From an uncultured Collinsella sp. (GTDB lineage Bacteria; Actinomycetota; Coriobacteriia; Coriobacteriales; Coriobacteriaceae): DNA of 64,000 bases. Location: positions 62,001 through 126,000 of the forward strand of contig UQIC01000001.1 of assembly GCA_900540985.1 (NCBI GenBank), written 5' to 3'. Shown in pieces: positions 17,555-25,569 of this stretch; position 1 is the stretch's first letter; every line of letters begins with the position of its first letter. A model generated the notes under the pieces. The model was not told the origin of the DNA and made no database searches. It saw only the letters and a program-made list of their open reading frames with translations. Both the position numbers and the translations under genes were made by a program.

Positions 17555-17896
17555 CTAGAGTCTCCAGGCCTTTGTCGTATAACGCATGATGTCAAGAATG
17601 TCGGCCTTGATGTTTGGCGGCAGGGCTTTGAAGAGCGATAGATATTCGTCTTCCTGAGCGGTAAAAAACGCAGGGCTTCCGTCTGGATCTTTGGTATAGC
17701 CAAGGATATCGTTAGGCGTGCATCCAAAGAGATCGCACAATGCAACAATGCGGTCCTCTCCTAGTTTTGCCCGACCTGTTTCCCATGCACTATATGTCGC
17801 CTTGCTAACGCCAAGACTGTCCGCAATTTGAAGCTGAGTAAGCCCTGACTTTTTGCGGATTCTGGCGAGTGCGGTATGTTTATTGGTCACATCCAT
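17555..17896 (-). CDS. XRE-family transcriptional regulator, 113 aa
   Basis: Canonical XRE helix-turn-helix at residues about 8-60 (LARIRKKSGLTQLQIADSLG, then VSKATYSAWETGRAKLGEDR), followed by a helical tail of about 45 residues. ATG 17896 has GGGAG 4 bases upstream. It is divergently transcribed from the Hsp70-like gene at 18044, so it is the likely local regulator of that operon. Confidence 0.85.
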   Translation of the reverse strand: MDVTNKHTALARIRKKSGLTQLQIADSLGVSKATYSAWETGRAKLGEDRIVALCDLFGCTPNDILGYTKDPDGSPAFFTAQEDEYLSLFKALPPNIKADILDIMRYTTKAWRL

Positions 17897-17978
17897 GTCG
17901 CTCCCGTCTGATATCAAGAGCAACTTTGCATTTCGGTGCCGGTCAAATGTCTAACTGGATTGTCCTTAGGTGCAATAA

Positions 17979-18006
17979 TTGACATAAAGTCTAATTTGAA
18001 TAAACT
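17979..18006 (+). promoter_or_regulatory. Candidate promoter of the chaperone-FtsK operon
   Basis: TTGACA at 17979-17984 is followed after 16 bases by TAAACT (18001-18006), a partial -10. Two GTCTAA words (17950 and 17989 region) flank the -35 and could be bound by the divergent XRE protein. Inference from sequence only. Confidence 0.45.
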
Positions 18007-18043
18007 CAAAACCAATAAAAATAGACATCGAGGAATGGTGGCT

Positions 18044-19603
18044 ATGGGGAGAGTTGTTGGAATCGATCTTGGGACGACCTATTCGGCCGTCGCTGTGTTG
18101 GGAGACGATGGACTTCCCGAAATACTGAAGAATGCGGACGGAGAACCGACTACACCTTCGGTTGTTTTATTCCAATCATTTGACGGAAAAGACGAGCCGC
18201 TTGTTGGAACGATGGCCAAGCATTCGGCGGCAAGTGATCCCGATAATGTTGTCCAGTTCGTTAAACGGCAGATGGGAAATCCGGATTGGAGATTCGACTC
18301 CGACTCGGGCGTTTCCTACTCTGCAGAAGAGGTTTCCTCCCTTATTATCAAAAAATTATTGCAAGATGCCGAGCAGGCACTTGGAGAAGAAGTATGCGGA
18401 GCCGTGATTACGGTTCCCGCATATTTTGATGATGCAAGAAGGACTGCGACAAAGCAGGCAGGTGTAATTGCGGGCACCAAAGTGCTTCGCGTGTTGAATG
18501 AACCGACGGCCGCAGCCCTTTCCTTTGGTCTCGATACCGAGAAGAACGGCGTCACGCTTGTCTATGATCTGGGCGGCGGAACGTTCGACGTGACGCTTCT
18601 TAAGATAGAGGACGGTTGCTTTACGGTTATCGGAACCGATGGCGATAGAAACCTGGGCGGATTCGATTTCGATAACGCTCTAATGTCGTTTGTGGCAGAA
18701 GAACTCTCGAAACAGGGTGCCGGTAATGTTCTCGATGATTATCTGATAAGTGCCGAGCTTCGAGAGAAATGCGAAATGGTTAAGCGCACTCTTTCGAACG
18801 TGCCAAAGGCAAACCTCCATATTTCGAAGAACGGAAAGCCTTATCGTGTGGCTATTTCTCGCGAAGATTTCGAGCGGGCGAGTAGGTCGCTCCTGAATCG
18901 AACGCAGGAGCTGGTCGAGGACGTGCTCGAGGACACCGGTTATTCATGGGGTCAGATCGATCATGTGGTCCTTGTTGGTGGCTCAACGCGTATGCCAATG
19001 GTGCACAAGTTAATCGAAGACATTTCGGGGATGAAACCCGAGCTTGGGGTAAATCCCGATGAGGCTGTCGCCATGGGGGCTGCCGTTCAGGCCGCAATAG
19101 AAATGGAATCGAGCATTGACGTGGCAGGGTCGGCAGAAAATGGTTTGCCGGATATGCCCCTCTTTACGGCTCCGAGCGTAGTCATTGCCGATGTTACCTC
19201 GCAGCCTTTGGGGGTTGTGATGCTCGGGAAAGACGGCAAAGACTACAACAATGTCGTGATTCCGAGGAATTCACCGGTGCCGGGGAGTTATTCACAGGAC
19301 GCAGCAACGGTGAGTGAGAACCAGTCGTACGTCGATGTCCAGGTGACACAAGGCGATGACCCAGACTTGAACTATGTGGTCATTATCGGTTCAAAGGAAA
19401 TACCGCTTCCGCCCGGGTTGCCCAAGGGATCTCCCGTCCGCGTGGTTTACGAATACGACAGAGAACAAACCGTGCATATCCGTCTATATGCCGGGGGGAG
19501 CGGCCAGCTGTATGGCGAGTTCGAAATCGACCGTGTGGCGAATATGGATGAACGGCAACTCGATACTGCCGTTAACAAGATGAAGAACATCGAAATTGGA
19601 TAG
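18044..19603 (+). CDS. Divergent Hsp70 (DnaK-like) lacking the helical lid, 519 aa
   Basis: Nucleotide-binding domain is intact: GIDLGTTYSAVAVLG at the N-terminus, DLGGGTFDVTLL near 180 and VLVGGSTRMPMV near 310. The substrate-binding beta domain is shortened and diverged, and there is almost none of the alpha-helical lid; the canonical DnaK in this window is 630 aa. ATG 18044 is preferred to 18035, which has its GAGGA too close. First gene of a tight operon; 9 bases separate it from the J-like gene. It is clearly a paralogue, not the housekeeping DnaK at 35046. It should bind ATP; clients are unknown. Confidence 0.9.
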   Translation: MGRVVGIDLGTTYSAVAVLGDDGLPEILKNADGEPTTPSVVLFQSFDGKDEPLVGTMAKHSAASDPDNVVQFVKRQMGNPDWRFDSDSGVSYSAEEVSSLIIKKLLQDAEQALGEEVCGAVITVPAYFDDARRTATKQAGVIAGTKVLRVLNEPTAAALSFGLDTEKNGVTLVYDLGGGTFDVTLLKIEDGCFTVIGTDGDRNLGGFDFDNALMSFVAEELSKQGAGNVLDDYLISAELREKCEMVKRTLSNVPKANLHISKNGKPYRVAISREDFERASRSLLNRTQELVEDVLEDTGYSWGQIDHVVLVGGSTRMPMVHKLIEDISGMKPELGVNPDEAVAMGAAVQAAIEMESSIDVAGSAENGLPDMPLFTAPSVVIADVTSQPLGVVMLGKDGKDYNNVVIPRNSPVPGSYSQDAATVSENQSYVDVQVTQGDDPDLNYVVIIGSKEIPLPPGLPKGSPVRVVYEYDREQTVHIRLYAGGSGQLYGEFEIDRVANMDERQLDTAVNKMKNIEIG

Positions 19604-19612
19604 GGGACACTG

Positions 19613-20722
19613 ATGGAAGAATTTGTTGACTACTATGAAATTCTCGAGCTGGAAAAGAATGCGCCGATTGAGGAGATTGAAGAGGCGATTAAGAAAACAC
19701 GAAAGCGCTTCAGGCGTCTCGAAGGATCTCCGGATGCTATGCAAAGAGCGAACGCCGAAAGGATGATGCAGCTCTTAAATGAAGCAGATTCGTTGTTTCA
19801 CAACAGTTCAAAACGCTTGGAATACGATGCCACATATGATAGCGGGAAGAGTGACAGCAAGAGGGACCTGGAAAAAGACGCCCGTGCTGCAACCGCCGAG
19901 AAAGACTGGACATCAGAAGCGAAAGATTATTTCAAAAACGGTCAGAGTGCCAACGCTTGTTTTGCCGCTAGGGAGGCAACAAGGAATTGCTCAACCGATG
20001 CGGAAGCATGGCTTGTGTGGGCTCTGGCAGCATATTCGATGGACAAGTATGACGAATCCATTTTTGCTGCATCCGAGTTGCTGAAGCTTGGCTCGAATCA
20101 GGCGACCGCTCATAGGCTGTTGGGCGACTCGTACATAATGATTGATAAATACGCAGACGCCGAGGCTGAGTTTCTGAAGGCCCAGCAGATTGATAAGAGC
20201 GACTATACGATTATGGCGCGCTTGGTTGATGCGCGTTATCTTCAGGGGAAATTTGACCAGGCCCTCACTATGGCGCGCAATCTTCATGAGGCACATCCGG
20301 ATTATGGACCCGTCCTAAGCTCGTTATGCCGGTGTCTAGAGACGGATGTCGAGAACAAAATGAGCTCAAAGGATAATGCTGGCTATTTCACCAATATGAA
20401 ACAAATCCAGCATGCTGAACTTGTCGTTAGTGAAATGCGCGCGTTGGGAAATATCGACAAGGCTGATGAGGAATGGATTGAGAAAATGGAGGGCCTTATC
20501 GACTGGGCGCGTAAAAGGCACTACATTGCACCGGCCCGATGGTTTTGGATTCTCTGCGGCTTGACCTTCTTATTTATGATAAGCGGGTCAAGTGGCGCTC
20601 CCTTGACGCTCGTTCTGTTCTTTGGGCTGCTCCTGTATGCATTCTTCTTTGTTGTACCGACCGGATGGATGATCAATGCCCGTAAATTAGGAGAGCTTGC
20701 AAAGAGGACAGGGCTCCAATAA
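19613..20722 (+). CDS. J-like/TPR membrane protein, 369 aa
   Basis: Residues about 6-75 resemble a J domain (VDYYEILELEKNAPIEEIEE ... LNEADSLFHNSSKRLEYDA), but the HPD tripeptide is missing; the equivalent region reads FRRLEGSPDAM. TPR-like repeats follow at about 105-235 (AWLVWALAAYSMDKYDESIF, AHRLLGDSYIMIDKYADAEA). Two membrane helices are at about 303-322 and 326-347, with a short cytoplasmic tail. It probably anchors the Hsp70-like partner at the membrane without classical J activity. Its stop overlaps the next ATG by one base. Confidence 0.8.
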   Translation: MEEFVDYYEILELEKNAPIEEIEEAIKKTRKRFRRLEGSPDAMQRANAERMMQLLNEADSLFHNSSKRLEYDATYDSGKSDSKRDLEKDARAATAEKDWTSEAKDYFKNGQSANACFAAREATRNCSTDAEAWLVWALAAYSMDKYDESIFAASELLKLGSNQATAHRLLGDSYIMIDKYADAEAEFLKAQQIDKSDYTIMARLVDARYLQGKFDQALTMARNLHEAHPDYGPVLSSLCRCLETDVENKMSSKDNAGYFTNMKQIQHAELVVSEMRALGNIDKADEEWIEKMEGLIDWARKRHYIAPARWFWILCGLTFLFMISGSSGAPLTLVLFFGLLLYAFFFVVPTGWMINARKLGELAKRTGLQ

Positions 20723-21168
20723 TGGACGTGCGCTGGGACCAAGCACTTGACAGCTTGGAGATGGATCGCCAAGCAATTATTGACTGTACAGAACGGCTCA
20801 GAGCGTCTCTTGCTTCTCTCAAATCAGATTCAAGAAAAATCAAAGACTTGGCCACTGGCGAAGCTTATGCAGGATTATTCAGTGAGCTGCTGCTTGCCGT
20901 TGATAGAGTCAAGAATGAGCCGCTGTCAGAGGACTTGAGGTCTTCGATTGTGGATGAGATTATCGAGGTTTGTAGCCATTACGGGCTTGAGCCTGTTCTG
21001 TGTGACGAGACGGTTAATCTACATGAGCATGAAATCGTTGGATTGATTAAGACAGACGACGCCTTCAAAGATGGAAAGGTGGCTCGAGTAGAGCGAGACG
21101 GTTACAGGATTGGCGGAAGACTTCTCCGCCCAGCGCGAGTGGTTGTCTTTCGGCACGAAGAGGACTGA
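20722..21168 (+). CDS. GrpE-like nucleotide exchange factor, 148 aa
   Basis: The C-terminal beta domain matches GrpE (VARVERDGYRIGGRLLRPAR compared with GYRMADRILRSAMV in the core GrpE here). The N-terminal helix is short and the typical NFRRR segment is not evident. It lies between the J-like and FtsK-like genes with 1-base overlaps on both sides, so coupled translation is expected. The pairing with an Hsp70 paralogue supports a role as its dedicated exchange factor. Confidence 0.78.
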   Translation: MDVRWDQALDSLEMDRQAIIDCTERLRASLASLKSDSRKIKDLATGEAYAGLFSELLLAVDRVKNEPLSEDLRSSIVDEIIEVCSHYGLEPVLCDETVNLHEHEIVGLIKTDDAFKDGKVARVERDGYRIGGRLLRPARVVVFRHEED

Positions 21169-23873
21169 TGGCCAATATGTCGCTGGAAGAGACCTATGCC
21201 GAAATGAGGCAAGCGCTCAGCGAGGTCAAGGAATGCCAGGCTCATCTGCTGGGAGCTTGTGAATCCCAATCTGCCTCCGTTGACACGTGGTTGAAGATGA
21301 CGCTGAAGGAGAGACAGGAGGCAAAAACACGAGCGCTCAATAAACTCAGCATCCGGGAGAAGCGCCGCAACGCCCTTTCGAAAAAGCGGGTGCAGGATAC
21401 CGTTGACGAGTTGCTGGCGATCGAGGAAGGCTCGGCCCTCAATGCCGCCGAGTATATCCAGATTGGATCGATGTCGAAAACTTCAAAACGTGACGATTTG
21501 TTTACGGTGCCCTTTATCGTTCCGTTGCTTGGTCACGGCAATATCGTGATGTCGGTTTCAGGCGAGGGCTGCATTTCAGACGGGGTAGTGCGCGAGGTAG
21601 AGGCCAAGACGCTTTTATCGACTTCAGCGTCGCAAGTTGAAATCATTAGTTTTGACCCGGCACTCAAAAACATCGAGGCTCCTTTTTCGACGATTGGTCG
21701 GAACGGGCAAGGCGAGGCAGCGGTCAGGTATTTGCATTCGAGAGGCGAACTCGATGCCTTACTTAACGAGCTGACCGACCGTGTGACGCAAATCAACAAC
21801 GAGTTGCTGTCAGACGATGAGAGCCTGGCGGTATATCACCAACGGGTCGGAATGCCGGTCGAGAAGTACCAGCTCGTTGTGATCCACGATATGCCGATGG
21901 GAATGGCTGCCGAGCAATACGACCGTATCTGCTCGCTGATGAAGGCGGCCCCAAAGGCAGGCACTTCTTTCCTAATGATACAACCTAAGATGGACGACTT
22001 GCCCAAATGGTATTGCGAGAAGAAACGTTCCTATCCTGTTTCGGAGCGTCTCGAACTATTCTCGGGCAGTCATGCCCGATGGCTGGGTCACGATGGCTAC
22101 GATGTTGAGCTCTATGAGCTTGACACGATTGAATCGGCGCAAGCCGCCGAGCGGATGGCCCGATCAGTGGCAGAGCTGCGGTTGCCCGAAGTAAAGATCG
22201 AGTCGGTGCTTCCCGCGGAGTATTGGATGGAGACGAGCGAGGACGGAGTCACGTTCTCGCTGGGTCTGCGTGGAACCCAGACGGTTGATGTCACGATTGG
22301 CTCGAATGAGACTCAAAGACATAATGCACTGATAACCGGCGCGGTCGGACAGGGTAAATCGAATCTGTTGAAAGATATCATCTACGGTTTGTGCGCCAGG
22401 TATTCTCCCGACGAGTTGGAACTCTATCTGTTTGATTTCAAAGAGGGCGTTACCCTGTTTCCCATGGCTCCCACGCCGGATTCCCCCGAGTATCTACCGC
22501 AGGTAAAGGCATTTGGGCTTGAGGCCGATGAAGACTTTGCCATGGATGTGCTGAATTCCATAGCCGCCGAGGCCAAACGGAGGGCCGCTGCGATCAAGCC
22601 TTACGGAGATAATCTGCTCAAGTATCGGCGCAATAGCGGGAATAAGATGCCGCGTATCGTTGTGGTCATTGATGAGTTCCAGCTATTTCTAGAAGGCGCG
22701 AGAGGCAAGGAAGCCTGTGAACTTTTGGAACGCATCGTTCGCCTCTATCGTGCATACGGTATTCACGTGATATTGGCGTCACAAAGTATCGGCGGGATAA
22801 CCAATCTTGCCATTTCCCAGGGCAAGTTCTTCGCACAGTTTCCTATCCGTATCGGACTGAAAAACTCGCCGGCGGAGTCGCGGGCGACTTTCGGACCCTT
22901 TAACGAGGCGGCTGCTAGCCTAAGGTTCAGGGGACAGGCGATTCTGAACGAAGATTACGGAAATCCGAGCGCAAATGTGACGGTGCTTACGCCGTTTGCT
23001 GAGGATGCCACGTTGGACAGTCTCAGGAACAAGTTCTATGCAATGCCAAAAGGGCACCTTGATGAACCGGTGGTTTTCGACGGAAGCACTCTGCCGGAGT
23101 TGACTGAGGCCCTCCTTGAGCAGAACGACATAGATTCAGGTAACGTGCCGAGCGCCTTGCTTGGCCGGGGTGTTTCTGCTGGGTTGGCACCGATATATTT
23201 CCCGTTTGAAAGAGCTGCGGGAAGCAATATCGCTCTTGTGGGCAGGGGAACGCTGCCAGGGCTCGGTGATCTTCCGAATTCTGTCGATCTTGCGGCGTGC
23301 GTTATGGAAACGCTTGTTTTATCGCTTGCACGCTATGAGCGAGGCACTGAGTTTGCTGTAGTGGAGGATGGCGCGCGCCATGTTTCTAATTCGACTCTGG
23401 AGATATGCGCTCGTGCGGGGGTTTCTCCGGAGGTCGTGCCTTCGGACGAAGCGGCTGCATGGATTACCAATTGTCTTCAGAGAAATGATGTCTGGGAAGA
23501 ATGTGGGCGGGAGCGGTTTGTGTTGGTGCCGAATGCGGACTCACTAGGATCTTTCGACTTTGGTGCTCAGCAGAAGATTCAAAAGGTATTCCGCGAGGCT
23601 CCTATGCACGGAATCCACTTTGTCTGCCATTGGCAAAACCCCGTAGCGCTTTCAGCGCAGTTGGGTTCATCGGGACTGTCGTCTTTTGACGGCGTGGCGT
23701 GTCTGTTTGGCTCGAATGTCACAGCGAAGCAGTTGGATGGCCCGCTGTGCCAGTGGAACGGGCAAGAGAACCGGGTCCTTTACAAGGAGGCTTCTTCGGG
23801 ACGTCCCTCAATGAAGCTCATGCCCTTTGTCGCAACGCGATTATGGAGGAGGGGCGACGATGAGCAGGGATGA
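21168..23873 (+). CDS. FtsK/SpoIIIE-family ATPase, 901 aa
   Basis: An N-terminal helical region of about 90 residues is followed by a domain with a first P-loop GAVGQGKSNLLKD at about residue 390, Walker B IVVVIDEFQLFL at about 497, and the FtsK/EccC-like VILASQSIGG. A second ATPase-like domain near residue 686 has only a degenerate P-loop (VGRGTLPGLGD, no lysine), reminiscent of the inactive ATPase modules in EccC/EssC of type VII secretion. No membrane segment is evident, unlike FtsK, so anchoring may come from the neighbours. It overlaps the next gene by 14 bases. Translocation of DNA or protein is inferred from family. Confidence 0.85.
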   Translation: MANMSLEETYAEMRQALSEVKECQAHLLGACESQSASVDTWLKMTLKERQEAKTRALNKLSIREKRRNALSKKRVQDTVDELLAIEEGSALNAAEYIQIGSMSKTSKRDDLFTVPFIVPLLGHGNIVMSVSGEGCISDGVVREVEAKTLLSTSASQVEIISFDPALKNIEAPFSTIGRNGQGEAAVRYLHSRGELDALLNELTDRVTQINNELLSDDESLAVYHQRVGMPVEKYQLVVIHDMPMGMAAEQYDRICSLMKAAPKAGTSFLMIQPKMDDLPKWYCEKKRSYPVSERLELFSGSHARWLGHDGYDVELYELDTIESAQAAERMARSVAELRLPEVKIESVLPAEYWMETSEDGVTFSLGLRGTQTVDVTIGSNETQRHNALITGAVGQGKSNLLKDIIYGLCARYSPDELELYLFDFKEGVTLFPMAPTPDSPEYLPQVKAFGLEADEDFAMDVLNSIAAEAKRRAAAIKPYGDNLLKYRRNSGNKMPRIVVVIDEFQLFLEGARGKEACELLERIVRLYRAYGIHVILASQSIGGITNLAISQGKFFAQFPIRIGLKNSPAESRATFGPFNEAAASLRFRGQAILNEDYGNPSANVTVLTPFAEDATLDSLRNKFYAMPKGHLDEPVVFDGSTLPELTEALLEQNDIDSGNVPSALLGRGVSAGLAPIYFPFERAAGSNIALVGRGTLPGLGDLPNSVDLAACVMETLVLSLARYERGTEFAVVEDGARHVSNSTLEICARAGVSPEVVPSDEAAAWITNCLQRNDVWEECGRERFVLVPNADSLGSFDFGAQQKIQKVFREAPMHGIHFVCHWQNPVALSAQLGSSGLSSFDGVACLFGSNVTAKQLDGPLCQWNGQENRVLYKEASSGRPSMKLMPFVATRLWRRGDDEQG

Positions 23874-24447
23874 TTTGTACGAAAGGTATCTGTCCGAAGC
23901 AGAACGATTTCTGAAATCGGAGGCGTCGACCGCCCAGCTTGTTAAGCAGGAGTGCGATCGTTGTGATCGGGAGTCGATTTCTGCGAGGAACATGGCGGGC
24001 AAAAAGAAAGCGGAGATAGATCGCCTGGCGCATCAAGCGCAGGAGGCTTTTTCGCAATTGTCTAAACGACTTGCGGGGAGTCACGCGAAGGACGTCGGCG
24101 CTGCGCTTCCGAACATGGTAAGACCGATTGCGTCGAATGAAGACGCTGCCGAGCTTGCCTCTTCGTTATCAGAGCTTATTAAGAAAATCGATTGCTATAT
24201 CGAGATGATTGAAAAAGATACGTCTGTGGACGAGTTGAGTCAGCGATCTTCAAATGCACTGGATGCTCGACGGGCGGCTCTTGACCGGAAGCGTCTTCTG
24301 ATGGAAGAAGAGAAGGCGATGCTGGATCCTCTTCCCGTTAAAGCCGAGGAGTCGAAAGGCGGCTGCCTTTCTCAGGCGGCGATTCTATGCGCGTGCTGTA
24401 TTGGGGTAATTTCGCTTATTGCGAATGTGCTATTTGGGTTGTTGTGA
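23860..24447 (+). CDS. Coiled-coil protein with C-terminal membrane anchor, 195 aa
   Basis: Not recognised by family. ATG 23860 overlaps the ATPase gene and has GGAGGAGGGG upstream. Residues about 1-165 are charged helices with heptad character (LSEAERFLKSEASTAQLVKQ, ALDARRAALDRKRLLMEEEK). The tail has one strongly hydrophobic helix with cysteines (AAILCACCIGVISLIANVLF), so it is probably a tail-anchored membrane protein. It could dock the FtsK-like ATPase at the membrane. Confidence 0.75.
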   Translation: MSRDDLYERYLSEAERFLKSEASTAQLVKQECDRCDRESISARNMAGKKKAEIDRLAHQAQEAFSQLSKRLAGSHAKDVGAALPNMVRPIASNEDAAELASSLSELIKKIDCYIEMIEKDTSVDELSQRSSNALDARRAALDRKRLLMEEEKAMLDPLPVKAEESKGGCLSQAAILCACCIGVISLIANVLFGLL

Positions 24448-24465
24448 CAACGGAAAGGAACAGAA

Positions 24466-24729
24466 ATGAGTCAGAACATCGGCCAGCTCGTTGCAGAGCT
24501 GAACGCGTTGGTGTCGAAGATGGAGACGCAGCGAGGTGTGTGCGTCACGGTGGCGGACGATCTCGATTCACTGCACGACATGCTTAACGCGGCAATGGAA
24601 GGAACAAATTCGACCGCTCAAAATGAGGCGGTTGGGCAGCTTGGAGCGGCAGCGGCAAAGCTGCTCGAGGCGGGTGGCCTTATCAGTACGGCATGCGATG
24701 TGGTCAGCACGTATGCAAGTACGCTCTAG
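24466..24729 (+). CDS. Small helical protein, 87 aa, WXG100-sized
   Basis: ATG 24466 follows GGAAAGGAACAGAA. It is predicted as two helices joined near NAAMEGTNSTAQNE, with no signal peptide. Size and placement beside an EccC-like ATPase recall WXG100/ESAT-6 substrates, but no W-X-G turn is present. It may be a secreted substrate or a structural subunit. Its last 17 bases overlap the amidase start. Confidence 0.7.
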   Translation: MSQNIGQLVAELNALVSKMETQRGVCVTVADDLDSLHDMLNAAMEGTNSTAQNEAVGQLGAAAAKLLEAGGLISTACDVVSTYASTL

Positions 24730-25546
24730 GCGTTTATGGGTGGCGCGGGGGCTCGTCTCCGCGCTTGCCGTTTTCTTGTTCGGCTTGGGAATTGTTCTGG
24801 TCGGTCGTATTGGCGTGAGAAAGGTCGTGAAATCCAGCGGAAGCAATTGTGTGCTGGCGGCTTGTGCAGATGGTGTTGGAGATGTGCTTGATATCTGCAA
24901 CGCGAGAGTTGCTGACACGGTTTCAGGGGTTGTAGAGCAAGACGAATCTCGCTCTTCGTCCATCGATGGGAGCTCGGAATTTCAGCCAAGCATTCAAGAA
25001 CGGTACTACGCCGACTTGGCGCATGGGCCTAAGGGCCCTGAGTTTCAGAAGTACATCGTTTTGCACGATACGGAGGGCGATTCTTCCCCTGAAAGTGTCA
25101 TCAATTGGTGGGAGTCCAACGGCAATAAGGTAGCGGCTCATTTTGTTGTTGGAAAAGATGGGTCGATCGTTCAATGTGTGCCTCTCGATCAAATCGCGCA
25201 CCATGCCGGTTTTGGCGATGCTGGGAAGAACGAGCAGTATGGAACAATCGATGATTCGAGAGATGACAAGGTCGGAACGTTACCGATAGGGGGAAGCTAT
25301 CCCGATTACGGCATGAACTCTTATTCCGTTGGGATTGAGATGGTTCATGTTGGAGGATCGGGCGATTACCCCGAAGAGCAGCTTATCGCTGTCGACGGTC
25401 TAATTGCGTATATCGATGAGTACTACGGGTTCAAGAGCCAGATTATCGACCACAAGGCGTGGCGGACGGGAAATTCGGATACATCGGCGGAATTCTCATC
25501 ATATCTGTCGAACTATCAAGAATATCGGCGTCATGTTGATGGCTAA
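24713..25546 (+). CDS. N-acetylmuramoyl-L-alanine amidase with signal anchor, 277 aa
   Basis: Amidase_2 (PGRP/T7-lysozyme-like) domain at about residues 110-270: KYIVLHDTEGDSSPESVINW, AAHFVVGKDGSIVQCVPLDQ, SVGIEMVHVGG and DHKAWRTGNSDTS give the zinc and catalytic pattern. The N-terminus is a signal anchor (WVARGLVSALAVFLFGLGIV) after Arg-rich residues, followed by a Ser-rich linker. ATG 24713 is chosen because it directly precedes the anchor. It should cut peptidoglycan outside the membrane, perhaps opening a path for the machine encoded here. Confidence 0.85.
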   Translation: MQVRSRRLWVARGLVSALAVFLFGLGIVLVGRIGVRKVVKSSGSNCVLAACADGVGDVLDICNARVADTVSGVVEQDESRSSSIDGSSEFQPSIQERYYADLAHGPKGPEFQKYIVLHDTEGDSSPESVINWWESNGNKVAAHFVVGKDGSIVQCVPLDQIAHHAGFGDAGKNEQYGTIDDSRDDKVGTLPIGGSYPDYGMNSYSVGIEMVHVGGSGDYPEEQLIAVDGLIAYIDEYYGFKSQIIDHKAWRTGNSDTSAEFSSYLSNYQEYRRHVDG

Positions 25547-25569
25547 AAGACAGCTTGAAAGGGGAGACA

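Noticed and set aside
24466..24729. True WXG100 protein
   Set aside because: No tryptophan and no WXG turn, so only size and context are similar.
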